Positions 43,322 through 52,431 of a stretch of DNA of 64,000 nt are shown in pieces. Location of the stretch: assembly GCF_007845645.1 (NCBI RefSeq), contig NZ_VCQV01000001.1, positions 124,001 through 188,000 of the forward strand, in the 5' to 3' direction. How positions within the stretch are numbered: the first letter of the stretch is position 1; each line of letters begins with the position of its first letter. The notes below the pieces were generated by a model. The model saw nothing but the letters and a program-made list of their open reading frames with translations. It had not been told where the DNA came from and searched no databases. The position numbers and the translations under genes were made by a program. This stretch comes from Leekyejoonella antrihumi (lineage in GTDB: Bacteria; Actinomycetota; Actinomycetes; Actinomycetales; Dermatophilaceae).

Positions 43322-44779
43322 TCAGCCGGCGACCGGTTCGGACTCGGCCTCGACCAGCACCGGCGCCGCCTCCGACGCACGGCAGGGGATCAACAGGGTA
43401 AGCCCGATGGTCAGCGCGCAGGCGACGATCGTGATCCAGATGGCAATCGTGAACCCGGACCCCGCCGGTACTTTCGCCGGACCGAGACTCATGGTCCTGG
43501 CCGCGAGCACCACGCTGATCGCCGCTGCCGACAAGGAAGTACCGACAGCGCGCATCAGCGAGTTGAGGCCATTGGCCGCGGCAGTCTCGTGCAACGGAAC
43601 GGAACTCATGATCAGCGCCGGCATCGCGGCATACGCGATGCCGATGCCGCCGCCGACCACGATCATCGCGACCATCAGCTCCGCGGGGTTGTCCCGGAGC
43701 ACCAGAGTCAGGATGTAGCCGACCATGATGACCAGCGCACCGGTCAGCAGGGAGGTCCGCGGGCCGCTGCGGGCCGAGATCCTGGCCGACATCGGCGAGA
43801 GGGCAAACATGGCCAGTCCGCTCGGAGTCAGCATCAGGCCGGCCTGCACCATCGACAGGCCCATGCCGTACCCGGTGGCCTTCGGCGCCATCAGGATCTG
43901 CGACGGGATCAGCGACATGCCATACATGGCGAATCCGACCGCGACGGATGCGAGATTGGTGAAGAGGACCTGTCGACGGGCGGACACCCGAAGATCCACG
44001 AGTGGCTGCGTCCGGCGCAGCTCGTATGCGCCCCAGAGCACAAGAAGGACCACTGATGCCGCAAGAAGGCCGAGCGTGAGGTCGGAGGACCAACCCCAGT
44101 CGTTCCCCTTGGTGATGGCAAGCAGCAGTGCCACCAGTGCGGCGCTCAGCCCGACCGCGCCCAGGTAGTCGAACGAGCCACGCGAGGTCACCGACGACTC
44201 AGGGATCAGGGTGATCACGACCAGCAGGCTCAGCACCCCGAGACCCCCGGACACCCAGAAAAGCGTGTGCCAGTCGGCCTTCTCCGCGATGACTGCCGCG
44301 ACAGGCATACCAATCGCCCCGCCTACACCGAGCGTCGCACTCATGATGGCCATGGCCGAGCCGACGCGTTCGGCCGGAAGCTCGTCACGCATGATGCTGA
44401 TGCCGAGCGGGATCACCCCCGTCGCGGCGCCCTGCAGGACCCGTCCCACCACGACCGGTATCAAGGTCGTACCAAGCGCGCAGATCACCGAGCCGACGAT
44501 GAGCGCAGCCAAACTGATGAGCAAGATCCTGCGCTTGCCGAACATGTCGCCGAGCCGACCAGCAATGGGAGTGACGACCGCGCCGCTGAGCAGCGTTGCC
44601 GTGATCGCCCAGGATGCGTTGGCGGGTGAGGCATGCAGGATGCGCGGAAGGATCGGCACCAACGGCACGATGAGTGTCTGCATCAGCGCGACGACGATGC
44701 CGCAGAAGCCGAGCACCGTGATCACCAGCGCCGGCGGCCGGGCGGACACCGGGCCGTGGGTCTGGGCGGCAGTCGACAT
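43322..44779 (-). CDS. MFS efflux transporter, DHA2 (EmrB/QacA) type
   Basis: 485 residues with about 14 hydrophobic segments. Motif A is GRLGDMFGKRRILLISL and the DHA2 motif C-like stretch is IGMPVAAVIAEKADWHTLFWV. Drug:H+ antiporter. ATG 44779 with GGAG upstream; in-frame codons further up cross the operator. Divergent from a marR gene with a dyad overlapping its promoter, the classic regulated efflux pair. Confidence 0.93.
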   Translation of the reverse strand: MSTAAQTHGPVSARPPALVITVLGFCGIVVALMQTLIVPLVPILPRILHASPANASWAITATLLSGAVVTPIAGRLGDMFGKRRILLISLAALIVGSVICALGTTLIPVVVGRVLQGAATGVIPLGISIMRDELPAERVGSAMAIMSATLGVGGAIGMPVAAVIAEKADWHTLFWVSGGLGVLSLLVVITLIPESSVTSRGSFDYLGAVGLSAALVALLLAITKGNDWGWSSDLTLGLLAASVVLLVLWGAYELRRTQPLVDLRVSARRQVLFTNLASVAVGFAMYGMSLIPSQILMAPKATGYGMGLSMVQAGLMLTPSGLAMFALSPMSARISARSGPRTSLLTGALVIMVGYILTLVLRDNPAELMVAMIVVGGGIGIAYAAMPALIMSSVPLHETAAANGLNSLMRAVGTSLSAAAISVVLAARTMSLGPAKVPAGSGFTIAIWITIVACALTIGLTLLIPCRASEAAPVLVEAESEPVAG

Positions 44780-44822
44780 AGATTCTCCGAACGAGGAAGG
44801 GGGGAAGAGAGAGAACGTGTGC

Positions 44823-44851
44823 ATATTACATACTTTGTGCATGATGCACAA
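44823..44851 (-). promoter_or_regulatory. Efflux promoter overlapped by MarR-type operator
   Basis: The minus-strand promoter TTGTGC (44846-44851), 17-bp spacer, TAATAT (44823-44828) is covered by a perfect inverted repeat TTGTGCAT-G-ATGCACAA at 44835-44851. A further partial copy GTGCATA occurs at 44820-44826. Binding would block both -35 and spacer, so repression of the MFS gene and probably of marR itself is expected. Confidence 0.85.
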
Positions 44852-44871
44852 TTGATGTCGGACCAGGCACA

Positions 44872-45375
44872 ATGGGTCACATGATCGCCAGGAACTCTCA
44901 GCCGCCGCCCACAGCGCCGGTCGGTGCCGTCGTGCAGGACCTCGAGTACGAGCTCACGGTGCTTTCGCGGCACTACGTGCATACCCGCAAGAACCGCCCG
45001 CACCAGCTGCTGGACCTGTCCGCATACGTGCTGCTCAGCAGGCTGGAGCTGGAGTCACCGATGAGTCTGAAGGAGCTGGCAGCGGCGTTCCGTCTCGATC
45101 TGTCCACGATCAACCGTCAGGTGGGCGCGCTCGTGCGCAAACAGCTCGTCGACTACGTGCTCGACCCGGAGGGCGGCGTCGCCCGCAAGGTGCAGCCCAC
45201 CGACCTCGGGCTGGAGCAGCTCCACACCGACCGGACCCAGAGCGCGCAGGGGCTCACGCACGTCGTAGAGGGTTGGACAGGCGAGGACCGAGATCGACTG
45301 TGCAACCTCTTGACTCGCTTCAACCAGGACATCGAGCGACTCGAAGGCGTCCCGTGGCCGCGCCCCGAGCGCTAG
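44872..45375 (+). CDS. MarR-family transcriptional regulator
   Basis: 167 residues. The winged helix reads LLDLSAYVLLSRLELESPMSLKELAAAFRLDLSTINRQVGALVRKQLVDYVLDP (in blocks LKELAAAFRLDLSTINRQVGAL), with the wing GGVARKVQPTDLG. It starts at ATG 44872 or 44881, just after the dyad TTGTGCATGATGCACAA. It is expected to be relieved by the drug exported by the divergent MFS. Confidence 0.92.
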   Translation: MGHMIARNSQPPPTAPVGAVVQDLEYELTVLSRHYVHTRKNRPHQLLDLSAYVLLSRLELESPMSLKELAAAFRLDLSTINRQVGALVRKQLVDYVLDPEGGVARKVQPTDLGLEQLHTDRTQSAQGLTHVVEGWTGEDRDRLCNLLTRFNQDIERLEGVPWPRPER

Positions 45376-45393
45376 GGCCCGTGGCCCTCGGGC

Positions 45394-47676
45394 CTACCGG
45401 CCGTCGAGGGCCAGGGGAAGGGTTGCCTGGTGAGTCTCGCGCAGATCGGCGATTGGAACCTCGAACCGATCAGTAATCACGAGCGAATCTCCCCCGGTGA
45501 CACCGATTTTCGCAAACGGCACGTCGTAACGAACGCAGGCCGCCTCGAGCGAGGATCCCTCGCCGTCCGGCACGGTCACGACAACTCGCCCGGTCGACTC
45601 GGAGAAGAGATCGACGAATGCCGCACCCGGAAGGTTGATGACAGCGCCGATGTCGTGCGCCATCGCCGACTCCGCCAGTGCCACGCCCAGTCCGCCGTCG
45701 GACACGTCATGAGCCGAGCTGATTGCGCCGCCGGCCACCGCCTCCCGCAGTGCCTCCGCGAGACCCTTCTCTGCGCGGAGATCGACCTGCGGTGGCGTAC
45801 CGCCAAGGTGCTGGTGCACGACTGCGGACCACTGTGACCCGTCCAGCTCGTCGCGCGCCTCGCCCAGCAGGTATACCGGCTCACCGGTCTGCTGCCATCC
45901 GCTCGATGCGTGCCGGGAAACGTCGTCCAGGACACCGAGGACGGCAATCACCGGGGTCGGATGGATCGCCGTGTCCCCGGTCTGGTTGTAGAACGACACA
46001 TTTCCGCCGGTGACCGGGATGCCGAGCTCGCGGCAGGCGTCGGTCAGTCCGTCGACCGACTGGGAGAACTGCCACATGACACCCGGGTCCTCCGGAGAGC
46101 CGAAGTTGAGGCAGTCGGAGACCGCCAGCGGCTGCGCCCCGGTGGTTGCCACGTTCCGGTAGGCCTCTGCCAGAGCCAGCTGCGCACCGGCATACGGGTC
46201 GAGCTTGGCGAATCGGCCGTTGCAGTCCGTTGCGAGTGCGACTCCGAGACCGGACTCCTCATCGACCCGGACGATCCCCGCGTCGGCGGGCATCGCCTGG
46301 GCGGTGTTGCCGCGCACGTACCGGTCGTACTGGTCGGTGACCCATGACTTGTCGCACACGTTCGGCGATCCGAGGACCTGCAGCAGCTGTGCACGCAGCT
46401 CTTCGTCGGAGGCTGGACGATCCAGTCGTGCGGTCGAGTCGGCCTGCAGCTCCTCGAGATACGCGGGACGCTCCATCGGGCGCTGATAGACCGGGCCATC
46501 GTGCGCGACCGAGCGCGGCGGCACATCGACGATCGTCTCGCCGTGCCAGGTGATCACCAGATGCTCGCCGTCGGTGACTTCACCGAGCACAGTCGCCTCG
46601 ACATCCCACTTTTCGGTGATCTCGAGGAACGCATCCAGCTGCGCCGGTGCGACCACCGCCATCATGCGTTCCTGCGACTCGGACATGAGGATCTCCTCGG
46701 CGCGCAGAGAGGAGTCTCGCAGCGGCACCCGGTCCAGCTCAATCGACATACCGCCGTCGCCGGCTGACGCGAGCTCACTGGTTGCACAGGAGAGTCCGGC
46801 ACCGCCGAGGTCCTGGATCCCTTCGACCACGCCGGCATGGTAGAGGTCGAGGCAGCACTCGATCAGCACCTTCTCGGCGAAGGGGTCTCCCACTTGCACA
46901 GCCGGCCGTTTCGTGGGGCCATCGGCGTCGAACGTCTCCGAGGCAAGCACGGACACCCCGCCGATGCCGTCGCCGCCGGTCTTCGCGCCGAAGAGCACGA
47001 TCTTGTTACCGACGCCCGAAGCGTTGGCCAGGTGCAGGTCTTCGTGGCGTAGTGATCCCACGCACAGGGCATTGACCAGCGGATTGCCCTGGTAGCACTC
47101 GTCGAATACGAGCTCTCCGCCAATATTGGGCAGACCGAGGCAGTTGCCGTAGCCGCCGACGCCGGCGACGATCCCCGGCAGCACACGGGCAGTGTCCGGG
47201 TGGTCGATCCGGCCGAAACGCAACGGGTCCATGATCGCGATCGGACGGGCGCCCATCGCCATGATGTCGCGCACAATTCCGCCGACCCCGGTTGCCGCAC
47301 CCTGATAGGGCTCGATGTAGGACGGGTGGTTGTGTGACTCGATCTTGAAGGTCACCGCCCAGCCCTGACCGATGTCGATGACACCGGCGTTCTCCCCGAT
47401 CCCGGCCAGCTGCTTGCCGCGTGGCGTCTCCTGGGGCAGGTCCCCGAATCGGCGCAGGTGCACCTTCGACGACTTGTAGGAGCAGTGCTCCGACCACATC
47501 ACCGAATACATGGCCAGCTCGGCGCTTGTCGGGCGGCGCTCGAGGATCTCGCGGATGCGCTTGTACTCATCCTGCTTGAGACCGAGCTCCTGCCAGGGCT
47601 GCTCGGCGTCGGGTGAGGTCTGCGCGACATCAACGGTGTCGAGCACGGTGGTCATGGTGGCCTGGTCGTCACTCAT
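45394..47676 (-). CDS. purL: Phosphoribosylformylglycinamidine synthase, large subunit
   Basis: ATP-dependent conversion of FGAR to FGAM, the fourth purine step, with ammonia from PurQ. 760 residues, the small PurL type that needs PurQ and PurS. Motifs: [70 protein letters not shown] and [13 protein letters not shown]. Last gene of the purC-S-Q-L set; starts 20 nt after purQ. Its stop is 18 bp from the convergent marR stop. Confidence 0.97.
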   Translation of the reverse strand: MSDDQATMTTVLDTVDVAQTSPDAEQPWQELGLKQDEYKRIREILERRPTSAELAMYSVMWSEHCSYKSSKVHLRRFGDLPQETPRGKQLAGIGENAGVIDIGQGWAVTFKIESHNHPSYIEPYQGAATGVGGIVRDIMAMGARPIAIMDPLRFGRIDHPDTARVLPGIVAGVGGYGNCLGLPNIGGELVFDECYQGNPLVNALCVGSLRHEDLHLANASGVGNKIVLFGAKTGGDGIGGVSVLASETFDADGPTKRPAVQVGDPFAEKVLIECCLDLYHAGVVEGIQDLGGAGLSCATSELASAGDGGMSIELDRVPLRDSSLRAEEILMSESQERMMAVVAPAQLDAFLEITEKWDVEATVLGEVTDGEHLVITWHGETIVDVPPRSVAHDGPVYQRPMERPAYLEELQADSTARLDRPASDEELRAQLLQVLGSPNVCDKSWVTDQYDRYVRGNTAQAMPADAGIVRVDEESGLGVALATDCNGRFAKLDPYAGAQLALAEAYRNVATTGAQPLAVSDCLNFGSPEDPGVMWQFSQSVDGLTDACRELGIPVTGGNVSFYNQTGDTAIHPTPVIAVLGVLDDVSRHASSGWQQTGEPVYLLGEARDELDGSQWSAVVHQHLGGTPPQVDLRAEKGLAEALREAVAGGAISSAHDVSDGGLGVALAESAMAHDIGAVINLPGAAFVDLFSESTGRVVVTVPDGEGSSLEAACVRYDVPFAKIGVTGGDSLVITDRFEVPIADLRETHQATLPLALDGR

Positions 47677-47695
47677 CGGTTTCGGTGCTCTCGTT

Positions 47696-48367
47696 TCAGA
47701 CGCCGGCTGCAGCGGTCAGGACAGAGGTGAAGAAGGCGAGCCCGTCCAGACTCGGGCCGTAGCCCTCCTCCACACAGTGCTCGGGGTGCGGCATGAGGCC
47801 GACCACATTGCCGCGCTCGTTGGTCACTCCGGCGATGTCGCGGTAGGAGCCGTTCGGGTTGCCTCCGACATAGCGGAAGACGACACGGCCCTCCCCCTCG
47901 AGCTCGTCGAGCGTGTGCTCGTCGGCGACGAAGCGGCCCTCGCCGTTCTTGTGGACGACGGTGATCTCGGCGCCCTCGTCGTAGGCCGAGGTCCAGGCGG
48001 TCGAGGTGCTCTCCACCTTCAGCACCTGGTCGTTGCAGTAGAAGCGCTGGTCCGTGCGAGGGGTGAGCGCCCCGGGCAGCAGATGAGACTCGCACAAAAC
48101 CTGGAAACCGTTGCAGATCCCCAGCACCGGAAGGCCGCCCTGTGCCGCAGGGATGAGCCTGTCCATGACCGGCGCAAACCTGGCGATGGCACCGCAGCGC
48201 AGATAGTCGCCGTAGGAGAAGCCCCCTGGGACAACGACGGCGTCGACGCCGTGCAGGTCGGCGTCGCCGTGCCACAGAGAGACGGCGTCACCGCCGGCGA
48301 CGCGGATCGCGCGCATCGCGTCGTGGTCGTCCAGGGATCCCGGAAAGGTGATGACGCCGATCTTCAC
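47696..48367 (-). CDS. purQ: Phosphoribosylformylglycinamidine synthase, glutaminase subunit
   Basis: 223 residues, class I glutamine amidotransferase. The oxyanion strand is [16 protein letters not shown], the nucleophile Cys is in [12 protein letters not shown], and the His/Glu are in [10 protein letters not shown]. It provides NH3 to PurL. It starts at GTG 48367 and overlaps the purS stop by 4 nt. Confidence 0.97.
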   Translation of the reverse strand: MKIGVITFPGSLDDHDAMRAIRVAGGDAVSLWHGDADLHGVDAVVVPGGFSYGDYLRCGAIARFAPVMDRLIPAAQGGLPVLGICNGFQVLCESHLLPGALTPRTDQRFYCNDQVLKVESTSTAWTSAYDEGAEITVVHKNGEGRFVADEHTLDELEGEGRVVFRYVGGNPNGSYRDIAGVTNERGNVVGLMPHPEHCVEEGYGPSLDGLAFFTSVLTAAAGV

Positions 48368-48624
48368 CGGCCGTCCGCCTCCAGGACACGGACGCTGACG
48401 ACGTCCTCGATGACGGGGTTGGAGAGCATCTTCTCGGCTGCTGCGCGAGCCTGTGCGAGATGCTCCTGCGTGACGTCGCCGTCGACCGCGAGCACGAACC
48501 GCTTGCCCTGACGGACATCGGCAAACTGGTCGATGCCCAGGCGGGGCAGCGCACCGGCGATGGCCTGCCCTTGGGGGTCGAGAATCTCGGTCTTCGGCAT
48601 GACGTCGATGACGACGTGTCCCAT
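48364..48624 (-). CDS. purS: Phosphoribosylformylglycinamidine synthase, PurS subunit
   Basis: 86 residues, the small dimeric bridge between PurL and PurQ. It begins [19 protein letters not shown] and has [13 protein letters not shown], typical PurS. ATG 48624. First gene of the overlapping purS-purQ-purL unit. Confidence 0.95.
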   Translation of the reverse strand: MGHVVIDVMPKTEILDPQGQAIAGALPRLGIDQFADVRQGKRFVLAVDGDVTQEHLAQARAAAEKMLSNPVIEDVVSVRVLEADGR

Positions 48625-48735
48625 CAGTGCATCTCCAAGGGGGATCGAGCGGCGGGAGTCGGCGTCAGTCTACCGGCGCCGACATGGTGCTCCAACGCCC
48701 CACCATCTTGCGGACTACGGGGGCGCACACTCCGC

Positions 48736-48810
48736 GCCGAGAGGCATACCAACTGCCCGAGCGGCATACCTCTTAAGTGGACCCCTCGGCGTAAACGTAT
48801 GCCTCTCGGC
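48736..48810. repeat. Word-based inverted repeat between purS and purC
   Basis: GCCGAGAGGCATAC (48736-48749) is the exact reverse complement of GTATGCCTCTCGGC (48797-48810). Inside the 47-nt loop lies a further direct near-copy, CCGAGCGGCATACCTC (about 48757-48772). The right arm ends 1 nt before the purC stop codon, so it forms the 3' end of the purC message. Confidence 0.75.
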
Positions 48811-48811
48811 A

Positions 48812-49699
48812 TTAGGCGAAGGTGCGGCCGGTGAGGGTCTCGTAGGCCTCGACGTACTTGGCGCGCGTCTGCTCCACCACGTCATCGGGCAGGGCGGGCG
48901 GTTCCTCGCCCGAGGTGCGGTCCCAGCCACTGGCCGGCGAGGTGAGCCAGTCGCGCACGAACTGCTTGTCGTAGGACTGCTGGGTGCGCCCCGGCTCCCA
49001 GTCCGCCGCCGGCCAGAAACGGGAGGAGTCCGGTGTCAGCACCTCGTCGGCGAGCACCAGCTCACCGGACTCGCGAACGCCGAACTCCACCTTGGTGTCC
49101 GCGATCAGGATGCCGCGCGCGGCCGCGATCTCGTTGCCCTTCGCCAGGATCTGCACCGTCAGGTCGCGCAGTTGCGCGGCCCTCTCCTCGCCCACCATGG
49201 CGACCACATCGGCATACGGCATCGGCTGGTCGTGCTGGCCGAACGGCGCCTTGGTGCTCGGGGTGAAGATCGCCGGATCGAGCCGCGATGCATCCACCAG
49301 ACCCCCGGGCAGCGCGACGCCGCTCACCGTGCCGCTCTTGCGGTACTCGGAGAGGCCACCGCCGGTGAGGTAGGCACGGGCCACGCACTCCACCTCGACC
49401 ATGGCGAGCCGCTCCACCAGCACGGCTCGCCCGGCCACGGCATCGGGCACATCGGTCGAGACGATGTGGTTCGGAGCCAGGTCGGCGAGCTGCTCGAACC
49501 ACCACAACGACAGCTGGGTGAGCACCTTGCCCTTGTCCGGGATCGGCGTGTTCAGGATGAAGTCGTAGGCCGAGATGCGGTCGGATGCGACCAGCAGAAC
49601 CTGGTCCTTGCGCGGGCGGCCATCGGCACCGAGCGGCGCATACAGGTCGCGCACCTTGCCTGAGTAGGTGTGGGCATGTCCGGGCAGGTCCAAGGTCAT
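48812..49699 (-). CDS. purC: Phosphoribosylaminoimidazole-succinocarboxamide synthase (SAICAR synthetase)
   Basis: Couples CAIR and aspartate with ATP. 295 residues, beginning TLDLPGHAHTYSGKVRDLYAP, with VLVERLAMVEVECVARAYLTGGGL, a FTPSTKAPFGQHDQPM loop and a VRDWLTSPASGWDR C-terminus. The start ATG 49699 matches family N-termini; a GTG at 49726 is in frame. It is separated from purD by a DUF559 gene with flanking repeats. Confidence 0.96.
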   Translation of the reverse strand: MTLDLPGHAHTYSGKVRDLYAPLGADGRPRKDQVLLVASDRISAYDFILNTPIPDKGKVLTQLSLWWFEQLADLAPNHIVSTDVPDAVAGRAVLVERLAMVEVECVARAYLTGGGLSEYRKSGTVSGVALPGGLVDASRLDPAIFTPSTKAPFGQHDQPMPYADVVAMVGEERAAQLRDLTVQILAKGNEIAAARGILIADTKVEFGVRESGELVLADEVLTPDSSRFWPAADWEPGRTQQSYDKQFVRDWLTSPASGWDRTSGEEPPALPDDVVEQTRAKYVEAYETLTGRTFA

Positions 49700-49760
49700 G
49701 GGCAGATTGTTGCAGCCCCCTGCCACCGGTTGCTCGCAGGCTCCACGCAGCTCGGTGAAA

Positions 49761-49864
49761 CGTACGAATCAAGGAGGACCCGATGAATCCGCGATCTCGG
49801 AAACCCCGGAGTGCCGCGGCACCGGTCGAACGACCGCCCGTCGAGTCCTCCCGATCCGTACACC
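49761..49864. repeat. Palindromic element, copy 1 (left of DUF559 gene)
   Basis: A 104-bp unit. The left end CGTACGAATCAAGGAGGAC is an imperfect reverse complement of the right end GTCCTCCCGATCCGTAC, with a GC-rich variable centre. The same unit recurs at 50766-50868 with nearly identical ends and an alignable centre. Located between the purC start and the DUF559 start. Confidence 0.8.
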
Positions 49865-49913
49865 TGTGCAAAACCTCCGAGGCCGCGCGGCCAGATCGGG
49901 CAGGCTGCTGCAC

Positions 49914-50831
49914 ATGGCCGATCACCTTCGACTGCGGGCCCCAATGGCCGAACGTGGAGGCGCCGCGACCGCGTCCGAGCTCGAGGCGGCAGCCGGACGC
50001 AGGGGGTTGGCCGCCGCGGTGCGTGACGGCGTCATTGTCCGGGTGGCGCATCGGTACGTGACTCCATCGCTCGTCGAGCACTTGCAGGCGGCCTTTGCCC
50101 TCGGCGGTGTTGTCAGCCATCAGAGCGCAGTCGCCCGCTACGGCTGGTCGGCGAAGCACCAACCGAAGAAACCGTCGCTGACAGTCCGCGCCGGACGGCA
50201 CCTCAGCTGGATACAACAGCGCGGTGTCGCGGTCTCGTGGCGGGATCTCGACCCGGCGGAGGTCATCGATGGCGTGACAGGCCCGCAACGGACCGTCGTG
50301 GACTGCGCGCTCAGCCTCCACCTGGACGAGGCCCTCGCCATCGCCGACTCCGCGCTGCGATGCGGCGACATCGACCCAGGCGAGCTCCGGCGGGCCACCG
50401 TGAGCGGGCGCAACTGCCGGTCCGCGCGACGGGTGCTGCAACTTGCCGACTCCCGCGCCGCGAACCCGCTCGAGTCCGTGCTGCGCGCCATCGCCGTCGA
50501 TGTGGTCGCGCTCCATCTCGAGCCGCAGGGGGGGTTCCGTGGCGACGAGTGGTTCGCCCGCGTGGACCTCGCCGACCAGGGCCTGGGGCTGGTGCTCAAA
50601 GCGGAAGGCTTCGAGCACCATGGCACCCGCAAGGGGTTCGACCGGGACTGCGAGCGCTACGTCAATCTGCTCTGCGCCGGCGTCATCGTGCTGCGCTTCA
50701 CCTGGACGCAGGTGATGTACCGACCCGACTGGGTCCGCGAACGGATCCGGGAGATGGTGCAGCAGCGTACGAATCGGGAGGACTCGATGAGTGCGCGGTC
50801 AGTGTCATCCCCGGGATACCGCCGAACCTGA
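49914..50831 (+). CDS. DUF559 (Vsr-like nuclease fold) protein with AbiEi-type N-terminal domain
   Basis: 305 residues. The N-terminus (ATASELEAAAGRRGLAAAVRDG, HRYVTPSLVEHLQAAFALGG, VSHQSAVARYG) is the winged-helix seen in AbiEi-like antitoxins. The C-terminus has PLESVLRAIAVDV, ARVDLADQGLGLVLKAEGFEHHGTRKGFDRDCERY (two blocks) and LRFTWTQVM, the DUF559 PD-(D/E)xK-like fold. The family's acidic residue before the second strand appears as Lys (LVLKAEG), so activity is uncertain. No AbiEii toxin partner is adjacent. It lies on the plus strand inside a minus-strand pur cluster and is flanked by two copies of a palindromic element, the right one overlapping its last 66 bases. Confidence 0.85.
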   Translation: MADHLRLRAPMAERGGAATASELEAAAGRRGLAAAVRDGVIVRVAHRYVTPSLVEHLQAAFALGGVVSHQSAVARYGWSAKHQPKKPSLTVRAGRHLSWIQQRGVAVSWRDLDPAEVIDGVTGPQRTVVDCALSLHLDEALAIADSALRCGDIDPGELRRATVSGRNCRSARRVLQLADSRAANPLESVLRAIAVDVVALHLEPQGGFRGDEWFARVDLADQGLGLVLKAEGFEHHGTRKGFDRDCERYVNLLCAGVIVLRFTWTQVMYRPDWVRERIREMVQQRTNREDSMSARSVSSPGYRRT

Positions 50832-50868
50832 CGAACGATCGGCACCGAGTCCTCCCGATCCGTACACC
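50766..50868. repeat. Palindromic element, copy 2 (right of DUF559 gene)
   Basis: A 103-bp unit from CGTACGAATCGGGAGGACTC to GAGTCCTCCCGATCCGTACACC, the ends being inverted copies of each other and nearly identical to those of the copy at 49761-49864. It includes the last 66 bp of the DUF559 gene and stops 18 bp before the purD stop codon. Confidence 0.82.
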
Positions 50869-50885
50869 CGGCCCGCCCGCGGACG

Positions 50886-52154
50886 TCAGGGGACGGTGAC
50901 CTCGCCGCGCTGTGCCTTCAAGGCGATGTCCCGGCGGTGGTGCGACCCCTCCAGCGTGATGCCGTCGACGGCGGCGTAGGCGCGCGCGCGCGCCGCGTCC
51001 AGATCGGGCCCGAGCGCCACGACGGACAGCACTCGCCCGCCAGACGACACCAGCACGCCATCTGCGTCGACCGCAGTGCCGGCGTGCAGGACGTATGCCG
51101 GGTCCGGACCGTCGAGTCCGCCGATCGGTGCCCCGGTCAGCGGTTTGGCAGGGTATCCAGCACTTGCCACGACCACGGTCACCGCCGCGTCCGGCCGCCA
51201 GCGCAACGGCGCCACCTCGTCCAGCCGCTCTTGGGCTGCAGCCTTCAGCAGCGATCCGAGCGGTGTGCGCAGTCGCGCCAGCACCACCTGCGTCTCGGGA
51301 TCGCCGAACCGGGCGTTGAACTCGATAACCCGCGGACCGCTCGAGGTCAGGGCGAGACCGATGTAAAGCACCCCGGAGAACGGCTGACCCCGCCGCGCCA
51401 TCTCGTCGATCGTCGGTTGGGCGACGCGCCCGACGACGTCCTCGACCAGACCCTTGGGCGCCCAGTCCAGTGGCGAGTAGGCCCCCATGCCTCCCGTGTT
51501 CGGCCCGACGTCTCCGTCGCCCACTCGCTTGAAGTCCTGCGCGGGCGCCAGCGGCACGACGGTGTGGCCGTCGGTGATGCAAAAGAGCGACACCTCCGGA
51601 CCATCGAGAAACTCCTCAACGACCACCGCGCTGCCCGCATCGAAGCACGTCTGCGCATGCTCCATCGCGGAATCGGGATCCTGTGTGACGACCACGCCCT
51701 TGCCGGCGGCGAGACCATCGTCCTTTACGACGTATGGCGCTCCTGTCGCCTCCAGCGCTGCCCGCACCTCGCCCTCATCGGTGCAGACGTAGCAGCGTGC
51801 GGTCGGCACGTCGGCGGCCGCCATGATCTCCTTCGCGAAAGCCTTGCTGCCCTCGAGTCGCGCGGCTTCAGCAGACGGCCCGAAGACCGCGAAGCCCTTG
51901 TCTCGCAGCACATCTGCAACGCCGGCCACCAACGGAGCCTCCGGTCCGATGACGACGAGATCGGCAGCCTCCGATGCGGCAATGGCGGCAATGGCGTCGC
52001 CGTCGGACTGGTTGGGCAGCGGTATGCATCGGGCCGTAGCGGCGATCCCCGGGTTGCCTGGTGCGGCGGTCACGGACTCCACCTCGGGATCATCGAGAAG
52101 TCCGCGGACAAGGGCATGCTCACGGGCGCCGGAGCCGATCACGAGTGCTTTCAC
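50886..52154 (-). CDS. purD: Phosphoribosylamine-glycine ligase (GAR synthetase)
   Basis: Second purine step: PRA + glycine + ATP to GAR. 422 residues, ATP-grasp. It begins [19 protein letters not shown], with [44 protein letters not shown] and [17 protein letters not shown]. It starts at GTG 52154. The 15-nt motif GAGAACTTTGTGGGG (plus-strand sense) lies 40 nt upstream, as it does before purM. Confidence 0.97.
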   Translation of the reverse strand: MKALVIGSGAREHALVRGLLDDPEVESVTAAPGNPGIAATARCIPLPNQSDGDAIAAIAASEAADLVVIGPEAPLVAGVADVLRDKGFAVFGPSAEAARLEGSKAFAKEIMAAADVPTARCYVCTDEGEVRAALEATGAPYVVKDDGLAAGKGVVVTQDPDSAMEHAQTCFDAGSAVVVEEFLDGPEVSLFCITDGHTVVPLAPAQDFKRVGDGDVGPNTGGMGAYSPLDWAPKGLVEDVVGRVAQPTIDEMARRGQPFSGVLYIGLALTSSGPRVIEFNARFGDPETQVVLARLRTPLGSLLKAAAQERLDEVAPLRWRPDAAVTVVVASAGYPAKPLTGAPIGGLDGPDPAYVLHAGTAVDADGVLVSSGGRVLSVVALGPDLDAARARAYAAVDGITLEGSHHRRDIALKAQRGEVTVP

Positions 52155-52189
52155 AGGGCCCGAGCCTAACGGGTGTCGAAGCGATGAAG

Positions 52190-52209
52190 GAGCAGAGAAC
52201 TTTGTGGGG
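52190..52209 (-). promoter_or_regulatory. Motif shared with the purM upstream region (purD copy)
   Basis: On the plus strand GAGCAGAGAACTTTGTGGGG, differing from the purM copy by one base in 20. The core starts exactly 40 nt before the GTG start codon of purD. Both copies are also preceded on the plus strand by CGAAG. Confidence 0.6.
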
Positions 52210-52431
52210 TGACGTAGACGGTGAGGCCCTCCCGAAAGTCAGGGGGGAGGTCTTCCGGGAGAAGCCCCACCACGAGCTTCTGGGGTCAGCCGGAGGGGGG
52301 ACTCGGCGACACTTCCATCACTCGCACGACCCGAAGGTCGTTGAATCAACTATGACATGCCCACCGGGGATTGGTCGCGCGGTATCTGTCGGGGTACCGT
52401 CAATGTCGGAAACCCGCCAGAAAGGGGCATG

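Noticed and set aside
49783-50061. Small gene starting inside palindromic element 1 with a good ribosome site (AAGGAGG)
   Set aside because: The frame is Arg/Pro-rich, runs into the DUF559 gene in another frame and has no family resemblance; the site is part of the inverted repeat end.
49914-50831. A complete AbiE type IV toxin-antitoxin pair
   Set aside because: Only an AbiEi-like N-terminal domain is present; no AbiEii nucleotidyltransferase gene is adjacent, and the C-terminus is DUF559.
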